From: CAVOHU01 sp963817885
GTDB lineage: Bacteria > Acidobacteriota > Vicinamibacteria > Vicinamibacterales > JAKQTR01
Assembly (NCBI GenBank): GCA_963817885.1
Contig: CAWFQE010000012.1
Location: 660,406-724,405, forward strand
Length of the DNA stretch: 64,000 nt
Reading direction: 5' to 3'
Below, piece after piece: positions 25,530 through 33,483 of this stretch; positions within the stretch are counted from its first letter, which is position 1; the number at the start of each line of letters is the position of its first letter. The notes under the pieces are model-generated. The model was not told the DNA's origin. It did no database searches and saw only the letters and a program-made list of their open reading frames with translations. The translations under genes and the position numbers were made by a program.

Positions 25530-26242
25530 CGCCGTCGTGCCGTGCGCGACGGCTTGGGGGCCGGTTTGGAACCTCGGGCCCGCCGGCCCGCCGACTTCGA
25601 AGCGGAGGTCTGCTGCCAGCGATAATCGCACTTGTCGCTGACCATGCACCTGTCGCAGAGCGGCGTGGTCTTGCAGATCCGGCGCCCGTGCAGAATCAAC
25701 GTGTCCGACGCCCTGGTCCACAACGACACGGGCAGGGCGCCGCACAACTGTTGCTCGACGCGTTCCGGATCGTCCGAGTGGGCGAGGCCGATCCGATTGC
25801 TGACCCGCAGCACGTGCCGGTCCACAGGGAAGCCCGGAACGCCCAGGGCGTGGCCCAGCACCACGTTGGCCGTCTTCCTGCCCACACCGGGAAGCTGAAC
25901 CAGCGCCTCCATCGCGCGCGGGACCTGGCCGTCGTGACGTTCGCACAGGGCGCGCGACAGGCCCAACAGCGCGCGGGTCTTCTGCCTGAAGAAGCCGGTG
26001 GACTGGACCAGGGCTTCGACTTCGGCCGGATCGGCCGCGGCCAGGCTGCGGGCGTCGGGGAAACGGGCAAACAGGGCAGGCGTGACCTTGTTGACGCCCA
26101 CATCGGTCGTCTGGGCCGAGAGCACGGTCGCGACCAGCAGCTCGAACGGCGTGCTGAACCGGAGCTCGGTGTCGGCGTTCGGATGCTGCCGGCCGAGCGT
26201 GTCGATGATCTGCTGGGCTTCGGCCGGGGACTTCACCGCCAC
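25526..26242 (-). CDS. nth: Endonuclease III
   Basis: This 238-residue DNA glycosylase/AP lyase removes oxidised pyrimidines. The helix-hairpin-helix LPGVGRKTANVVLG contains the catalytic Lys. The catalytic Asp is in FPVDRHVLRVSNRIGL. The 4Fe-4S cluster is formed by CKTTPLC, CDRC and CMVSDKC in the order C-x6-C-x2-C-x5-C. The C-terminal 25 residues are a basic Lys/Arg-rich tail (GRRARGSKPAPKPSRTARRR) beyond the usual length, probably for DNA contact. It is upstream of the metallopeptidase and rsmA. Confidence 0.95.
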   Translation of the reverse strand: MAVKSPAEAQQIIDTLGRQHPNADTELRFSTPFELLVATVLSAQTTDVGVNKVTPALFARFPDARSLAAADPAEVEALVQSTGFFRQKTRALLGLSRALCERHDGQVPRAMEALVQLPGVGRKTANVVLGHALGVPGFPVDRHVLRVSNRIGLAHSDDPERVEQQLCGALPVSLWTRASDTLILHGRRICKTTPLCDRCMVSDKCDYRWQQTSASKSAGRRARGSKPAPKPSRTARRR

Positions 26243-26276
26243 GCCACTCGCTCCTTGGCCTCAGGGTCGCTCTGAT

Positions 26277-26375
26277 CCCGGGGCTCACTTGGGTTGAGCT
26301 CGTGAGCCCCGGGCACGCGGGCTAAAGCCCACGTGCTCCAACCCCGGCGTGTACTCAACTCACCCGAGCGCCGGG
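26277..26375. repeat. Cluster of three inverted repeats, REP-like
   Basis: CCCGGGGCTCAC (26277-26288) is inverted perfectly at 26302-26313. GCACGcGGGCT (26313-26323) is inverted at 26326-26336 with one mismatch and a two-base loop. CCCGGCG (26343-26349) is inverted at 26369-26375. The middle element shares the GGGCT-nn-AGCCC core with the palindromes at 36375-36620. It fills the gap between nth and the DUF3467 gene and may also act as a terminator for the latter. Confidence 0.6.
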
Positions 26376-26376
26376 T

Positions 26377-26697
26377 TTAGTGAACCGGGCCGTTGGTCCA
26401 GCCCGGGCTGTCCTGCGACTCATTGAACCCGCGCAGCTGCTCCTGCAGCGCCGCGATCAGGCCGGGGATGACCTGCGGCGGCAGCGCGACCCGTGCACGA
26501 ACCGGGGCCCTGACGATGTGCTCCGCGGCCGCCTCGCGAATGTCCTTGTCCGACAGCGGCATGACCTCGCAGAAGGTCAGCGTGAAATCGAACGGCGTGT
26601 GTGACAGCGCGCAGAAATTCGCATAGACGCGATCCTGAACGGTCGTTTCGTCCGGGACGATCGTGAAATTGATCTGGCGCGTTTGCTCGTCAGCCAT
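26377..26697 (-). CDS. DUF3467 family protein
   Basis: The 106-residue protein has the family hallmark VYANFCALSHTPFDFTLTFCEV in its first half, followed by VPLPP-like ARVALPPQVIPGLIAALQEQL. DUF3467 proteins are small, cytoplasmic and widespread, with no biochemical role known to me. It starts at ATG 26697, 40 bases downstream of the lexA stop on the same strand, so it may share the lexA transcript. Confidence 0.8.
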   Translation of the reverse strand: MADEQTRQINFTIVPDETTVQDRVYANFCALSHTPFDFTLTFCEVMPLSDKDIREAAAEHIVRAPVRARVALPPQVIPGLIAALQEQLRGFNESQDSPGWTNGPVH

Positions 26698-26737
26698 GGC
26701 TGCCTTGGGGCGGGCCGCAGCCCGCCCGGGAGTGAGG

Positions 26738-27343
26738 TCAGTATCGTCGCATCACGGCGACCACGACGCCCTGGATCTGCACGTGGTCGGCCTGTACCAC
26801 CAGGGGCTGCATTGCCGCGTTGGCCGGCTGGAGGCGAATGCGTCCATTGTCGCGGTAGAACTTCTTCAGCGTGACTTCGGCCCCGCCGAGCAGCGCAATG
26901 ACCATCTCGCCATTCTCGGCGGTCTTGCGATCTTCGACGACCACGAAGTCTCCATCCCGGATCTGTTCATCGATCATCGAATCGCCCTTGACCTTCAGCA
27001 CGTAGGTATCCCGCTTGCCGACCAGGTCTTCGGGCACGGCGATCGTCTCATTGGACGCCACGGCTTCGATTGGCGCTCCCGCGGCCACATACCCCAGCAG
27101 GGGCAGCTCGAGCGCCCGGCCGCCCACGCGCGTCGGCATCAGCTCCACCGAGCGGCTCCGGTTCCAGGCGCGCCTGATGAAGCCCTTCTCCTGCAGGTTT
27201 GTCAGGTGCTTATGGACCGTCGCGAGCGAAGAGAGTGAGAATCGACGCCCGATTTCCTCGAGGCTCGGCGCGTAGCCGTGCTGCTCGATGAACTGGCCGA
27301 GGTAGTCGAGAATCTCGCGCTGGCGTTTGGTGAGTGGCAGCAC
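26738..27343 (-). CDS. lexA: LexA SOS repressor
   Basis: LexA represses DNA-damage genes and self-cleaves when RecA is activated. The 201-residue protein has an N-terminal winged helix (LTKRQREILDYLGQFIEQHG, APSLEEIGRRFSLSSLATVH). The cleavage site Ala-Gly lies in GYVAAGAPIEA. The catalytic Ser is in LKVKGDSMID and the catalytic Lys in VVVEDRKTAENGE. I chose GTG 27343 because AGGAGG stands eight to nine bases upstream, and family members begin with LTKRQ. The annotated frame is open further upstream to 27388. Confidence 0.94.
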   Translation of the reverse strand: MLPLTKRQREILDYLGQFIEQHGYAPSLEEIGRRFSLSSLATVHKHLTNLQEKGFIRRAWNRSRSVELMPTRVGGRALELPLLGYVAAGAPIEAVASNETIAVPEDLVGKRDTYVLKVKGDSMIDEQIRDGDFVVVEDRKTAENGEMVIALLGGAEVTLKKFYRDNGRIRLQPANAAMQPLVVQADHVQIQGVVVAVMRRY

Positions 27344-27387
27344 CGTCAGCACCCTCCTGCAGGCGACCCCGTCGGCCTGACACGACA

Positions 27388-27416
27388 ACTGTATGCAAAG
27401 GAAAGGCGAAAATCAA
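27388..27416 (-). promoter_or_regulatory. lexA promoter with adjacent palindrome
   Basis: On the minus strand TTGATT (27411-27416) and TACAGT (27388-27393) are 17 bases apart. A perfect 10-bp palindrome ATGCTAGCAT lies just upstream of the -35 at 27423-27432. It could be an operator, but SOS-box consensus differs between phyla and I cannot assign it as the LexA site. Confidence 0.45.
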
Positions 27417-27565
27417 CGGCCCATGCTAGCATTTCTGCAGGCGCGATGTTACTGCCCGTCATCCAGGCCGGTCTAATTGACTAGAACGCTTGATGGATAC
27501 GCCCGGGTGACCGGCCCGCGAGGGCCGATTTCGTCCTGTGGGCGCGAGGTGAGGGCCTGCGCGGA

Positions 27566-28204
27566 ATGGCAACCCTGCTCGAAGGAACCTGGCCGGCCGC
27601 CATCCGGCCGAAGCGGGCGGTAGCGGTGGCGTCGACCTGCCAGCAGCCGAGCGCAGAGTCCCTGGCGGGCCTCGACGACGTGGCGCTGGTCGAGGCCTGC
27701 GTGGCCGGGCGCAAAGAGGCATTCGACGTCCTGGTCGAACGGCACCGTCGCGCGGTCTACCTCTTATGCTTCCGGTTCGTCGGCCGCCACGAGGACGCCG
27801 CCGATCTCGCGCAGGACGTCTTCCTGCGCGCGTACCGCGCAATCGACAAGTTTCGCGGGCACTCGTCACTTTCGACGTGGCTGTACCGCATCGGCGTCAA
27901 TGTCTGCCTCAATCGCGTCGCGGCGAAGACCCCCGTGCTGGTGCCGATCGACGACGTCGCAGAAATGGGCGGGCCCGCCGAAGACCCGGCCTCCGCGCTG
28001 ATCCAGGCTGACGGTGCCGCGCGGGTGCGAGCCGCCATCGCAAGACTGCCCGAAAAGCAGCGCGTCACCGTGATCCTGCGGGCCTATCATGATCTCTCGC
28101 ACAAGGAGATCGCCGAGGTGATGGGCAGCACGGCCGGGGCGGTGAAGGCGAATTTCTTCCACGCCATGGGCAGCCTGAAGAAGATGTTGGGACCGGTGAA
28201 ATGA
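27566..28204 (+). CDS. ECF-type (RpoE-like) sigma factor
   Basis: The 212-residue sigma factor has region 2 (AFDVLVERHRRAVYLLCFRF, ADLAQDVFLRAYRAIDKFRG) and region 4 (LPEKQRVTVILRAYHDLSHK, EIAEVMGSTAGAVKANFFHA). About 30 extra residues precede region 2. Its stop overlaps the next gene by four bases, and that gene has an anti-sigma zinc motif. The pair thus fits an envelope-stress sigma/anti-sigma module with a Spy-like protein as third member. Confidence 0.92.
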   Translation: MATLLEGTWPAAIRPKRAVAVASTCQQPSAESLAGLDDVALVEACVAGRKEAFDVLVERHRRAVYLLCFRFVGRHEDAADLAQDVFLRAYRAIDKFRGHSSLSTWLYRIGVNVCLNRVAAKTPVLVPIDDVAEMGGPAEDPASALIQADGAARVRAAIARLPEKQRVTVILRAYHDLSHKEIAEVMGSTAGAVKANFFHAMGSLKKMLGPVK

Positions 28205-28833
28205 GACTCATGCGGAGAGGGCACCTGACGCCTGGGGAACTGGTCGACTTGCTGGACGGCCATCTGTCGGCTGCGCGGTCATCCCACGCCGGCTCGTGCG
28301 AGACCTGCCGGGCCCGTGCGGAGGACCTTCGCGGCATGGCAGAGGTGACGCGACACGCCGACGTGCCAGAGCCGTCACCGCTTTTCTGGGATCGATTCTC
28401 TGCGCGGGTCGCAGAAACCATTCGTGCCGAGCCGGCGCCCAGCTCCTGGCGCCGGAGCCTCGACTGGAGCCGTCGCGCGGTACCGTTCGCGGCAACGGCC
28501 ATCATCGTCGTCGGGCTGGTGGCCGGGTTGATTCCGAAATGGGCGCCACGACGACCGGCCATCGGCGTGGTGACCTCGGTGTCGTTGCCGGCTGTGAATG
28601 GCGCAGTCGGCGAAGCCGTCTCGCTGGCAGGTTCAGGTGACGACTCGTCGTGGAGATTCGTCACCGAGCTGTCGGGGACCATGGCCGCGGACCAGGTTGA
28701 GAACACGTCGCTCGATCCGAATCCCGGTTCGGCCGACGAGGCCGCCGAGCAGTTGTCAGGGCTGGAGCGTCGCGAACTGGTCCGCCTGTTGAAAGCCGAA
28801 CTGAGAGAGAACCCGACGCCGAGTCCTGAATAG
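28201..28833 (+). CDS. Zinc-binding anti-sigma factor, membrane anchored
   Basis: The 210-residue protein carries an N-terminal zinc anti-sigma motif, with His in SSHAG followed by SCETCRARAEDL (H-x3-C-x2-C), at about residues 30-40. A membrane span follows at about 97-115 (FAATAIIVVGLVAGLIP), and then an extracytoplasmic C-terminus of about 90 residues. This is the layout of ZAS-type anti-sigma factors that hold ECF sigma factors inactive at the membrane. The start overlaps the sigma gene (ATGA). Confidence 0.85.
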   Translation: MRLMRRGHLTPGELVDLLDGHLSAARSSHAGSCETCRARAEDLRGMAEVTRHADVPEPSPLFWDRFSARVAETIRAEPAPSSWRRSLDWSRRAVPFAATAIIVVGLVAGLIPKWAPRRPAIGVVTSVSLPAVNGAVGEAVSLAGSGDDSSWRFVTELSGTMAADQVENTSLDPNPGSADEAAEQLSGLERRELVRLLKAELRENPTPSPE

Positions 28834-28843
28834 CAGGGGAGCG

Positions 28844-29380
28844 ATGATGAAGCTGCGCGCATGGGTGCTGGTCGGGGTTGCGTGGGGCGTGGCCGCCGCC
28901 GCGGCGGCGGGTGTTGTGCAGCCGCCCAAGCAGGTTCAGCGGCCGCGACCACCCATGGCGGGAGGAGAACTCGCGCCCGGAGAGGTGGAGCGGCTCTTCG
29001 ATGCGTACACGCTGATGCAGGCGCAGGACACGCTCAAGCTGCCCGACGACCAGTTCGCCGAGTTCCTCCCGCGGTTGAAGGCGCTGCACGACACGCGCAG
29101 GCGGAACGAGCAGGCGCGGCGGCAGCTGGTGATGGAGCTGAACAAGCTGCTGGTGCAGCCGGAAGGTAACGACGGCCAGCTTCGAGACAAGCTCAAGGAA
29201 CTGCAGGACCTGGACGGCCGCGCCGCCGCCGAGCTTCGGCGCGCGTACGAGAACCTGGACCAGGTGCTGGACCTGCGCCGCCAGGCGCGGTTCCGCGTCT
29301 TCGAACTGCAGATGGAACGGCGCAAGTTCGACCTGATGATGCGCGCCCGTCTGACTCAGCTGAACCGGGCGCCGAAGTAG
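28844..29380 (+). CDS. Spy/CpxP-like periplasmic helical protein
   Basis: The 178-residue protein has a signal peptide (about 1-24). The mature part is almost entirely helical and charged (LPDDQFAEFLPRLKALHDTR, then RRNEQARRQLVMELNKLL and YENLDQVLDLRRQARFRVFE). This resembles the Spy/CpxP heavy-metal-sensor fold used as periplasmic chaperone or stress sensor. The canonical LTxxQ motifs are not clear, so the assignment rests on architecture and its place behind a sigma/anti-sigma pair, ten bases downstream. Confidence 0.65.
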   Translation: MMKLRAWVLVGVAWGVAAAAAAGVVQPPKQVQRPRPPMAGGELAPGEVERLFDAYTLMQAQDTLKLPDDQFAEFLPRLKALHDTRRRNEQARRQLVMELNKLLVQPEGNDGQLRDKLKELQDLDGRAAAELRRAYENLDQVLDLRRQARFRVFELQMERRKFDLMMRARLTQLNRAPK

Positions 29381-29465
29381 GAGATTCAGGCGTGCGTCCG
29401 GCCGTGTTACACTCGCCCTGAGCCGCGTACCTTTGCATCCCAACGCCACGTCTAGCCGTTCGCGC

Positions 29466-30068
29466 ATGCGGGCGGGCCTTCTCGCGATCCTGCTCGCGCT
29501 GCCCGCGTATTCCGCGGCCCCGATCCCGCCTCAGGCGATTCTGTCTCCGTCAGTGGCCGACGCCGATCACTTCGACGCGAAGCTGAACGCCATTCTGCAG
29601 CGAGGCGGCGCCCGTTCCGGCTCGCCGCTCAGGACGACGGTCACGGAAAACGAGGTGAACGCGTATCTCGTCCACCGGGGAAGGGCCCAGATGGCGGCCG
29701 GCATCGTCGATCCGAAGATCCGAATCCTGGGTGGCGGGCGGGTGACGTGCCAGGCCGTGGTCGATCTGGACGCCGTGAGGGAATCGCGCCCGCGAAGCAT
29801 GTTCGACCCGATGCGACTGGTGAGCGGCAGGCTGCCGGTCGTCGCAACCGGCGTCGTTCATGCCAAGGGCGGGGTCGGAACGATCGCGGTCGAGTCCGTC
29901 CTGGTGTCAGGATTCCAGGTCCCCCACGTCGTGCTCCAGGAACTGGTGAGCTACTATTCGAAGTCGTCAGCCTACCCGGACGGCATCCCGCTCGATTCGA
30001 CCTTCGTGCTACCGGCCGGGATTCGCGAGATCGAGGTCTGGACCGGTCAGGCCGTCATCATTCAGTGA
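29466..30068 (+). CDS. Exported protein of unknown function
   Basis: The 200-residue protein has a signal peptide (MRAGLLAILLALPAYSAAP) and a beta-rich mature region with TVTENEVNAYLVHRG and VTCQAVVDLDAVRE. Such segments occur in uncharacterised lipid- or membrane-interacting proteins of Acidobacteria. I do not recognise the family. ATG 29466 is chosen because the signal peptide begins there; a TTG at 29433 is in frame. The stop overlaps the recG GTG start by three bases. Confidence 0.6.
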   Translation: MRAGLLAILLALPAYSAAPIPPQAILSPSVADADHFDAKLNAILQRGGARSGSPLRTTVTENEVNAYLVHRGRAQMAAGIVDPKIRILGGGRVTCQAVVDLDAVRESRPRSMFDPMRLVSGRLPVVATGVVHAKGGVGTIAVESVLVSGFQVPHVVLQELVSYYSKSSAYPDGIPLDSTFVLPAGIREIEVWTGQAVIIQ

Positions 30069-32167
30069 CCACCGCTTTGCGCGACGGCATCGACGGTCAG
30101 ACACCGCTCGGTGATCTGAAAGGCATCGGGCCGCGCCGGTTCGCGGATCTCGATCGCGCCGGTCTCCGGACCGTCGCAGATCTGCTGTCGCGCCTGCCCA
30201 TCCGTTACGAAGACCGGGGTCATTTCCAGCCGATCGGCAGCCTCGTTGAGGGCGCGCTCGCCACCATCTCCGGCGAGCTCGTCCACTGCGCGACGCGCCT
30301 CACGCGGCGTCGAGGGTTCCGGATTTTCGAGGCCACCCTCCGAGACGAGACCGGACCGATACGGGCCGTGTGGCTCAACCAGCCATTCATGGCTGACGTG
30401 CTCCACCGCGGCGAGCGCGTCATGCTTTACGGAAAGGTCGAGCGCCATCCATCGGGATCGCTGCAGCTTACCAACCCGCCGTACGAGATTCTCGATGACG
30501 ATCGCGAGACCATTCATGCCGGACGCATCGTGCCCGTGTACGAGAGGGTCGGCACACTGACCGCGAAGATGCAGCGGCGCCTGGTCTTCGACCTGCTGCA
30601 GAACATCCCGGAGATCGACGATCCGCTGCCGGAGTGGATGCTCGAGGCACTCCATCTGCCCGGCAGGCGATCGGCTCTTGTCCAGGCGCACTTTCCGGAG
30701 CCTGGCAGCCCGATGGACCTGCTGAACCTGTTTCGACATCCGGCCCAGGTCCGGTTGATTTTCGAGGAGTTCTTCCTGTTCCAGGCAGGGCTTCTCCTGC
30801 GGCGCCGGGCGGCGCGCGACGAGCGCAAGACCAGGGTTCCGGTTGTCGACGATCGCATTCGCCGCGCGGCCCGCGCGATTTTGCCGTTTCATCTGACCGG
30901 CGGCCAGAAGTCGGCCCTGCGCGAGATCGTGGACGACATGCGCCGCGAGTACCCGATGAACCGGTTGCTGCAGGGCGATGTCGGCGCGGGAAAGACGATC
31001 GTCGCCGTGCTCGCCGCGCTGGTCGCCATGGAAAACGATCTGCAGGTCGCCTTCATGGCACCGACCGAGATCCTGGCGGAGCAGCACTTCGCCGTGATCC
31101 GGCGGCTCCTGGAGGGCTCCCGGTTCAAGGTGTCGCTGCTGTCCGGTTCGACCCGGGGCCCGGGCCGTCGCGACACGCTGGCGGCGCTCTCCGACGGGAC
31201 GGTGGACCTGGCTGTCGGCACGCACGCGCTGGTGCAGCAGAACGTCGCCTTCAAGGCGCTCGGGCTGGTCGTGGTCGACGAGCAGCATCGGTTCGGTGTC
31301 ATCCAGCGCGCGACGCTGCGCCGGAAGGGGTGGTGCCCGGATGTCCTCGTGATGACCGCCACGCCGATCCCGCGGACGCTTGCGCTCACGGTCTACGGCG
31401 ACCTCGACGTGTCGGTCATCCGCGAGCTGCCGCCTGGAAGGACGCCGGTCGTCACGGAGGTCCGGCCCCAGACCGAGCGTGACGAGGTTTACCAGTTCCT
31501 CCGCGTGCAGATCGCGTCAGGCCGGCAGGCCTATGTGGTCTATCCGCTGGTCGAGGAGTCCGCGAAGATTGACCTGCGCGCCGCCACCGAGATGGCGGAC
31601 CATCTGGCGCAGGACGTCTTCCCCTCGTGCCGTGTGGCCCTGCTGCACGGCCGGCTGAAGTCAACCGAGAAAGAGCGGGTGATGCGGGCCTTCCTCGCGA
31701 AGGAGATCGACATCCTGGTGGCGACGACGGTCATCGAGGTGGGGATAGACGTGCCGAATGCATCGGTGATGATCGTCGAACACGCGGAGCGATTCGGACT
31801 CGCCCAGCTCCACCAGCTGCGCGGGCGCGTGGGACGGGGCGCGCACGCGTCGCATTGCGTCCTGCTTCACCAGACTCCGTTGTCGCCGGACGGACAGGCG
31901 AGGCTGGAGGCGATGGCCGAGACCTCGGACGGGTTCGTCATCGCGGAACGGGATCTCACGCTACGGGGGCCCGGCGACTTCTTCGGAACGCGGCAGGCTG
32001 GTGCGCCGCAACTCAGGACGGGGGACCTGCTTCGCGACCACGCGCTGATGGAGGACGCCCGCAGGCTCGCCGGTGAGGCGCTCGATCGCCGGGAAGACTC
32101 GGCGAAGCTCGAGGACGTGGTGAATCGCTGCTGGACGGATCGGTTCGGCCTGGCGGGAGTGGGGTAG
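30065..32167 (+). CDS. recG: ATP-dependent DNA helicase RecG
   Basis: RecG remodels stalled replication forks and branched DNA. The 700-residue protein has the N-terminal wedge/OB region (about 60-170). The helicase core shows LLQGDVGAGKTIVA (Walker A), MAPTEILAEQH, VVVDEQHRFGVIQR (DExH variant DEQH), VMTATPIPRTLALTVYGDLD, the second RecA domain with VATTVIEVGIDVPNA, QLHQLRGRVGRG and the C-terminal GPGDFFGTRQAG typical of RecG. The GTG at 30065 is the natural start because it overlaps the preceding stop. The frame is open further upstream but reads through that gene. Confidence 0.95.
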   Translation: MTTALRDGIDGQTPLGDLKGIGPRRFADLDRAGLRTVADLLSRLPIRYEDRGHFQPIGSLVEGALATISGELVHCATRLTRRRGFRIFEATLRDETGPIRAVWLNQPFMADVLHRGERVMLYGKVERHPSGSLQLTNPPYEILDDDRETIHAGRIVPVYERVGTLTAKMQRRLVFDLLQNIPEIDDPLPEWMLEALHLPGRRSALVQAHFPEPGSPMDLLNLFRHPAQVRLIFEEFFLFQAGLLLRRRAARDERKTRVPVVDDRIRRAARAILPFHLTGGQKSALREIVDDMRREYPMNRLLQGDVGAGKTIVAVLAALVAMENDLQVAFMAPTEILAEQHFAVIRRLLEGSRFKVSLLSGSTRGPGRRDTLAALSDGTVDLAVGTHALVQQNVAFKALGLVVVDEQHRFGVIQRATLRRKGWCPDVLVMTATPIPRTLALTVYGDLDVSVIRELPPGRTPVVTEVRPQTERDEVYQFLRVQIASGRQAYVVYPLVEESAKIDLRAATEMADHLAQDVFPSCRVALLHGRLKSTEKERVMRAFLAKEIDILVATTVIEVGIDVPNASVMIVEHAERFGLAQLHQLRGRVGRGAHASHCVLLHQTPLSPDGQARLEAMAETSDGFVIAERDLTLRGPGDFFGTRQAGAPQLRTGDLLRDHALMEDARRLAGEALDRREDSAKLEDVVNRCWTDRFGLAGVG

Positions 32168-32179
32168 CGGGGGAGTCCC

Positions 32180-32776
32180 ATGCGCGTGATCGCCGGGCGA
32201 TTCAAGGGGCGTCGTCTTTCCTCGCCGAGCTGGCCGGGGCTTCGTCCGACCTCGGACAAGCTGAAGGGATCGCTCTTCGAGATCCTCGGCGCGGCGCTGC
32301 CGGGCGCCCGCGTGCTCGACGGCTTCGCCGGCAGCGGCGCACTGGGGATCGAGGCGCTCAGCCGCGGCGCGTCCGAAGTGGTCTTCATCGACGCGGACGC
32401 GCGCGCCATGGCGCTCACGGCCGACAATCTGCGCCGGTGTGGGGCCGCGGAGGGCTATGCTATGATGCGCGGCGAGTTCGCGGGGATGCTGCTGCGGCTG
32501 CCCGCCGCCCTGCGCTTCGACCTGATCCTGCTCGATCCCCCCTACGACGATCCGGCGGCACGAGCGGCGATAGGGGCGGCGGCGTCCAGGCTGGCGCCGG
32601 ACGGCGTGGTGGTGCTCGAGCATGCGCGGCGCACGACGCCGCCAGAGGGCGCCGGGGATCTCGTGCTGGCACGGCAGGTGCACTCGGGCGACAGCGCTCT
32701 AGCATTTTATCGGCGACGCCCTGCGCCGCCCGGCACGGTTCACGACGCGGACCAGCCAGATCGGGAGGCTTCATGA
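32180..32776 (+). CDS. rsmD: 16S rRNA (guanine966-N2)-methyltransferase
   Basis: This 198-residue SAM-dependent methyltransferase modifies G966 of 16S rRNA. It begins MRVIAGRFKGRRL, as RsmD proteins do, and has PTSDKLKGSLFEIL, the SAM motif LDGFAGSGALGIEALSRGA and the catalytic LILLDPPYDD. It starts 12 bases after recG with GGGGGAG as ribosome site, and ends with a four-base overlap into coaD. The rsmD-coaD pairing is common in bacteria. Confidence 0.95.
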   Translation: MRVIAGRFKGRRLSSPSWPGLRPTSDKLKGSLFEILGAALPGARVLDGFAGSGALGIEALSRGASEVVFIDADARAMALTADNLRRCGAAEGYAMMRGEFAGMLLRLPAALRFDLILLDPPYDDPAARAAIGAAASRLAPDGVVVLEHARRTTPPEGAGDLVLARQVHSGDSALAFYRRRPAPPGTVHDADQPDREAS

Positions 32777-33276
32777 CCAGCCAGGGGGGACGAGTCGCGG
32801 TCTATCCAGGGTCGTTCGATCCGTTGACCAACGGGCACGTGGACATCATCCTTCGCGGCGCCAGGCTGTTCGACCGCATCGTGGTCGCCATCCTGCGCAA
32901 TGCGGAGAAACAGCCGCTGTTCTCGACCGAGGAACGGGTGGAGACCGCGCGCGAGGTGTTCAGCCCGTGGCCCAACGTCGAGGTGGAGGACTTCGACGGA
33001 CTCCTGGTCGACTACGCCCTGCGCAAGCAGGCGTCTGTCATCGTGCGCGGGCTGCGGGCCGTGTCGGATTTCGAGTATGAACTGCAGATGGCCTTGATGA
33101 ACCGGCGCATGGGGCCGGAGATCGAGACGGTCTTCATGATGCCAGCCGAGCAGTACACCTACGTCAGTTCGAGGCTCATCAAGGAGGTCTTCGGGCTGGG
33201 CGGACCGGTCACCGGCCTGGTGCCCGAAACCGTGGAAGCGAGGCTGCGCGAGAAGCGGTCCCAGAACCAGGTGTAG
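32773..33276 (+). CDS. coaD: Phosphopantetheine adenylyltransferase
   Basis: CoaD adenylates 4'-phosphopantetheine in coenzyme A synthesis. The 167-residue protein shows VYPGSFDPLTNGHVDII (nucleotide-binding HxGH variant GH), VRGLRAVSDFEYELQMALMN and YVSSRLIKEVF. Length is standard. Its ATG overlaps the rsmD stop (ATGA). Confidence 0.96.
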   Translation: MTSQGGRVAVYPGSFDPLTNGHVDIILRGARLFDRIVVAILRNAEKQPLFSTEERVETAREVFSPWPNVEVEDFDGLLVDYALRKQASVIVRGLRAVSDFEYELQMALMNRRMGPEIETVFMMPAEQYTYVSSRLIKEVFGLGGPVTGLVPETVEARLREKRSQNQV

Positions 33277-33483
33277 GTGCTGCGGCAGGCCGCCCGGAAA
33301 AGGGCGGCTCGATGTATAGTTGATCAGCACTTCGCGGGCTGGTGCGGCCCGCCCCCGCCGGAACAGCACGGACTCCACTGCAAGTTGCACTCAGGCCGCC
33401 ATCGTGGTGTGGCCTCTCGGGAGAGACGGGCGACCGCAGGCGGCGCCGCGGATTTACGGCGGCCGCAGTCAGAGGAGTATTCC

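Noticed and set aside
26277..26375. Palindromes near nth as a CRISPR array
   Set aside because: There are only a few non-identical inverted repeats, with no equal spacers and no cas gene in the window.
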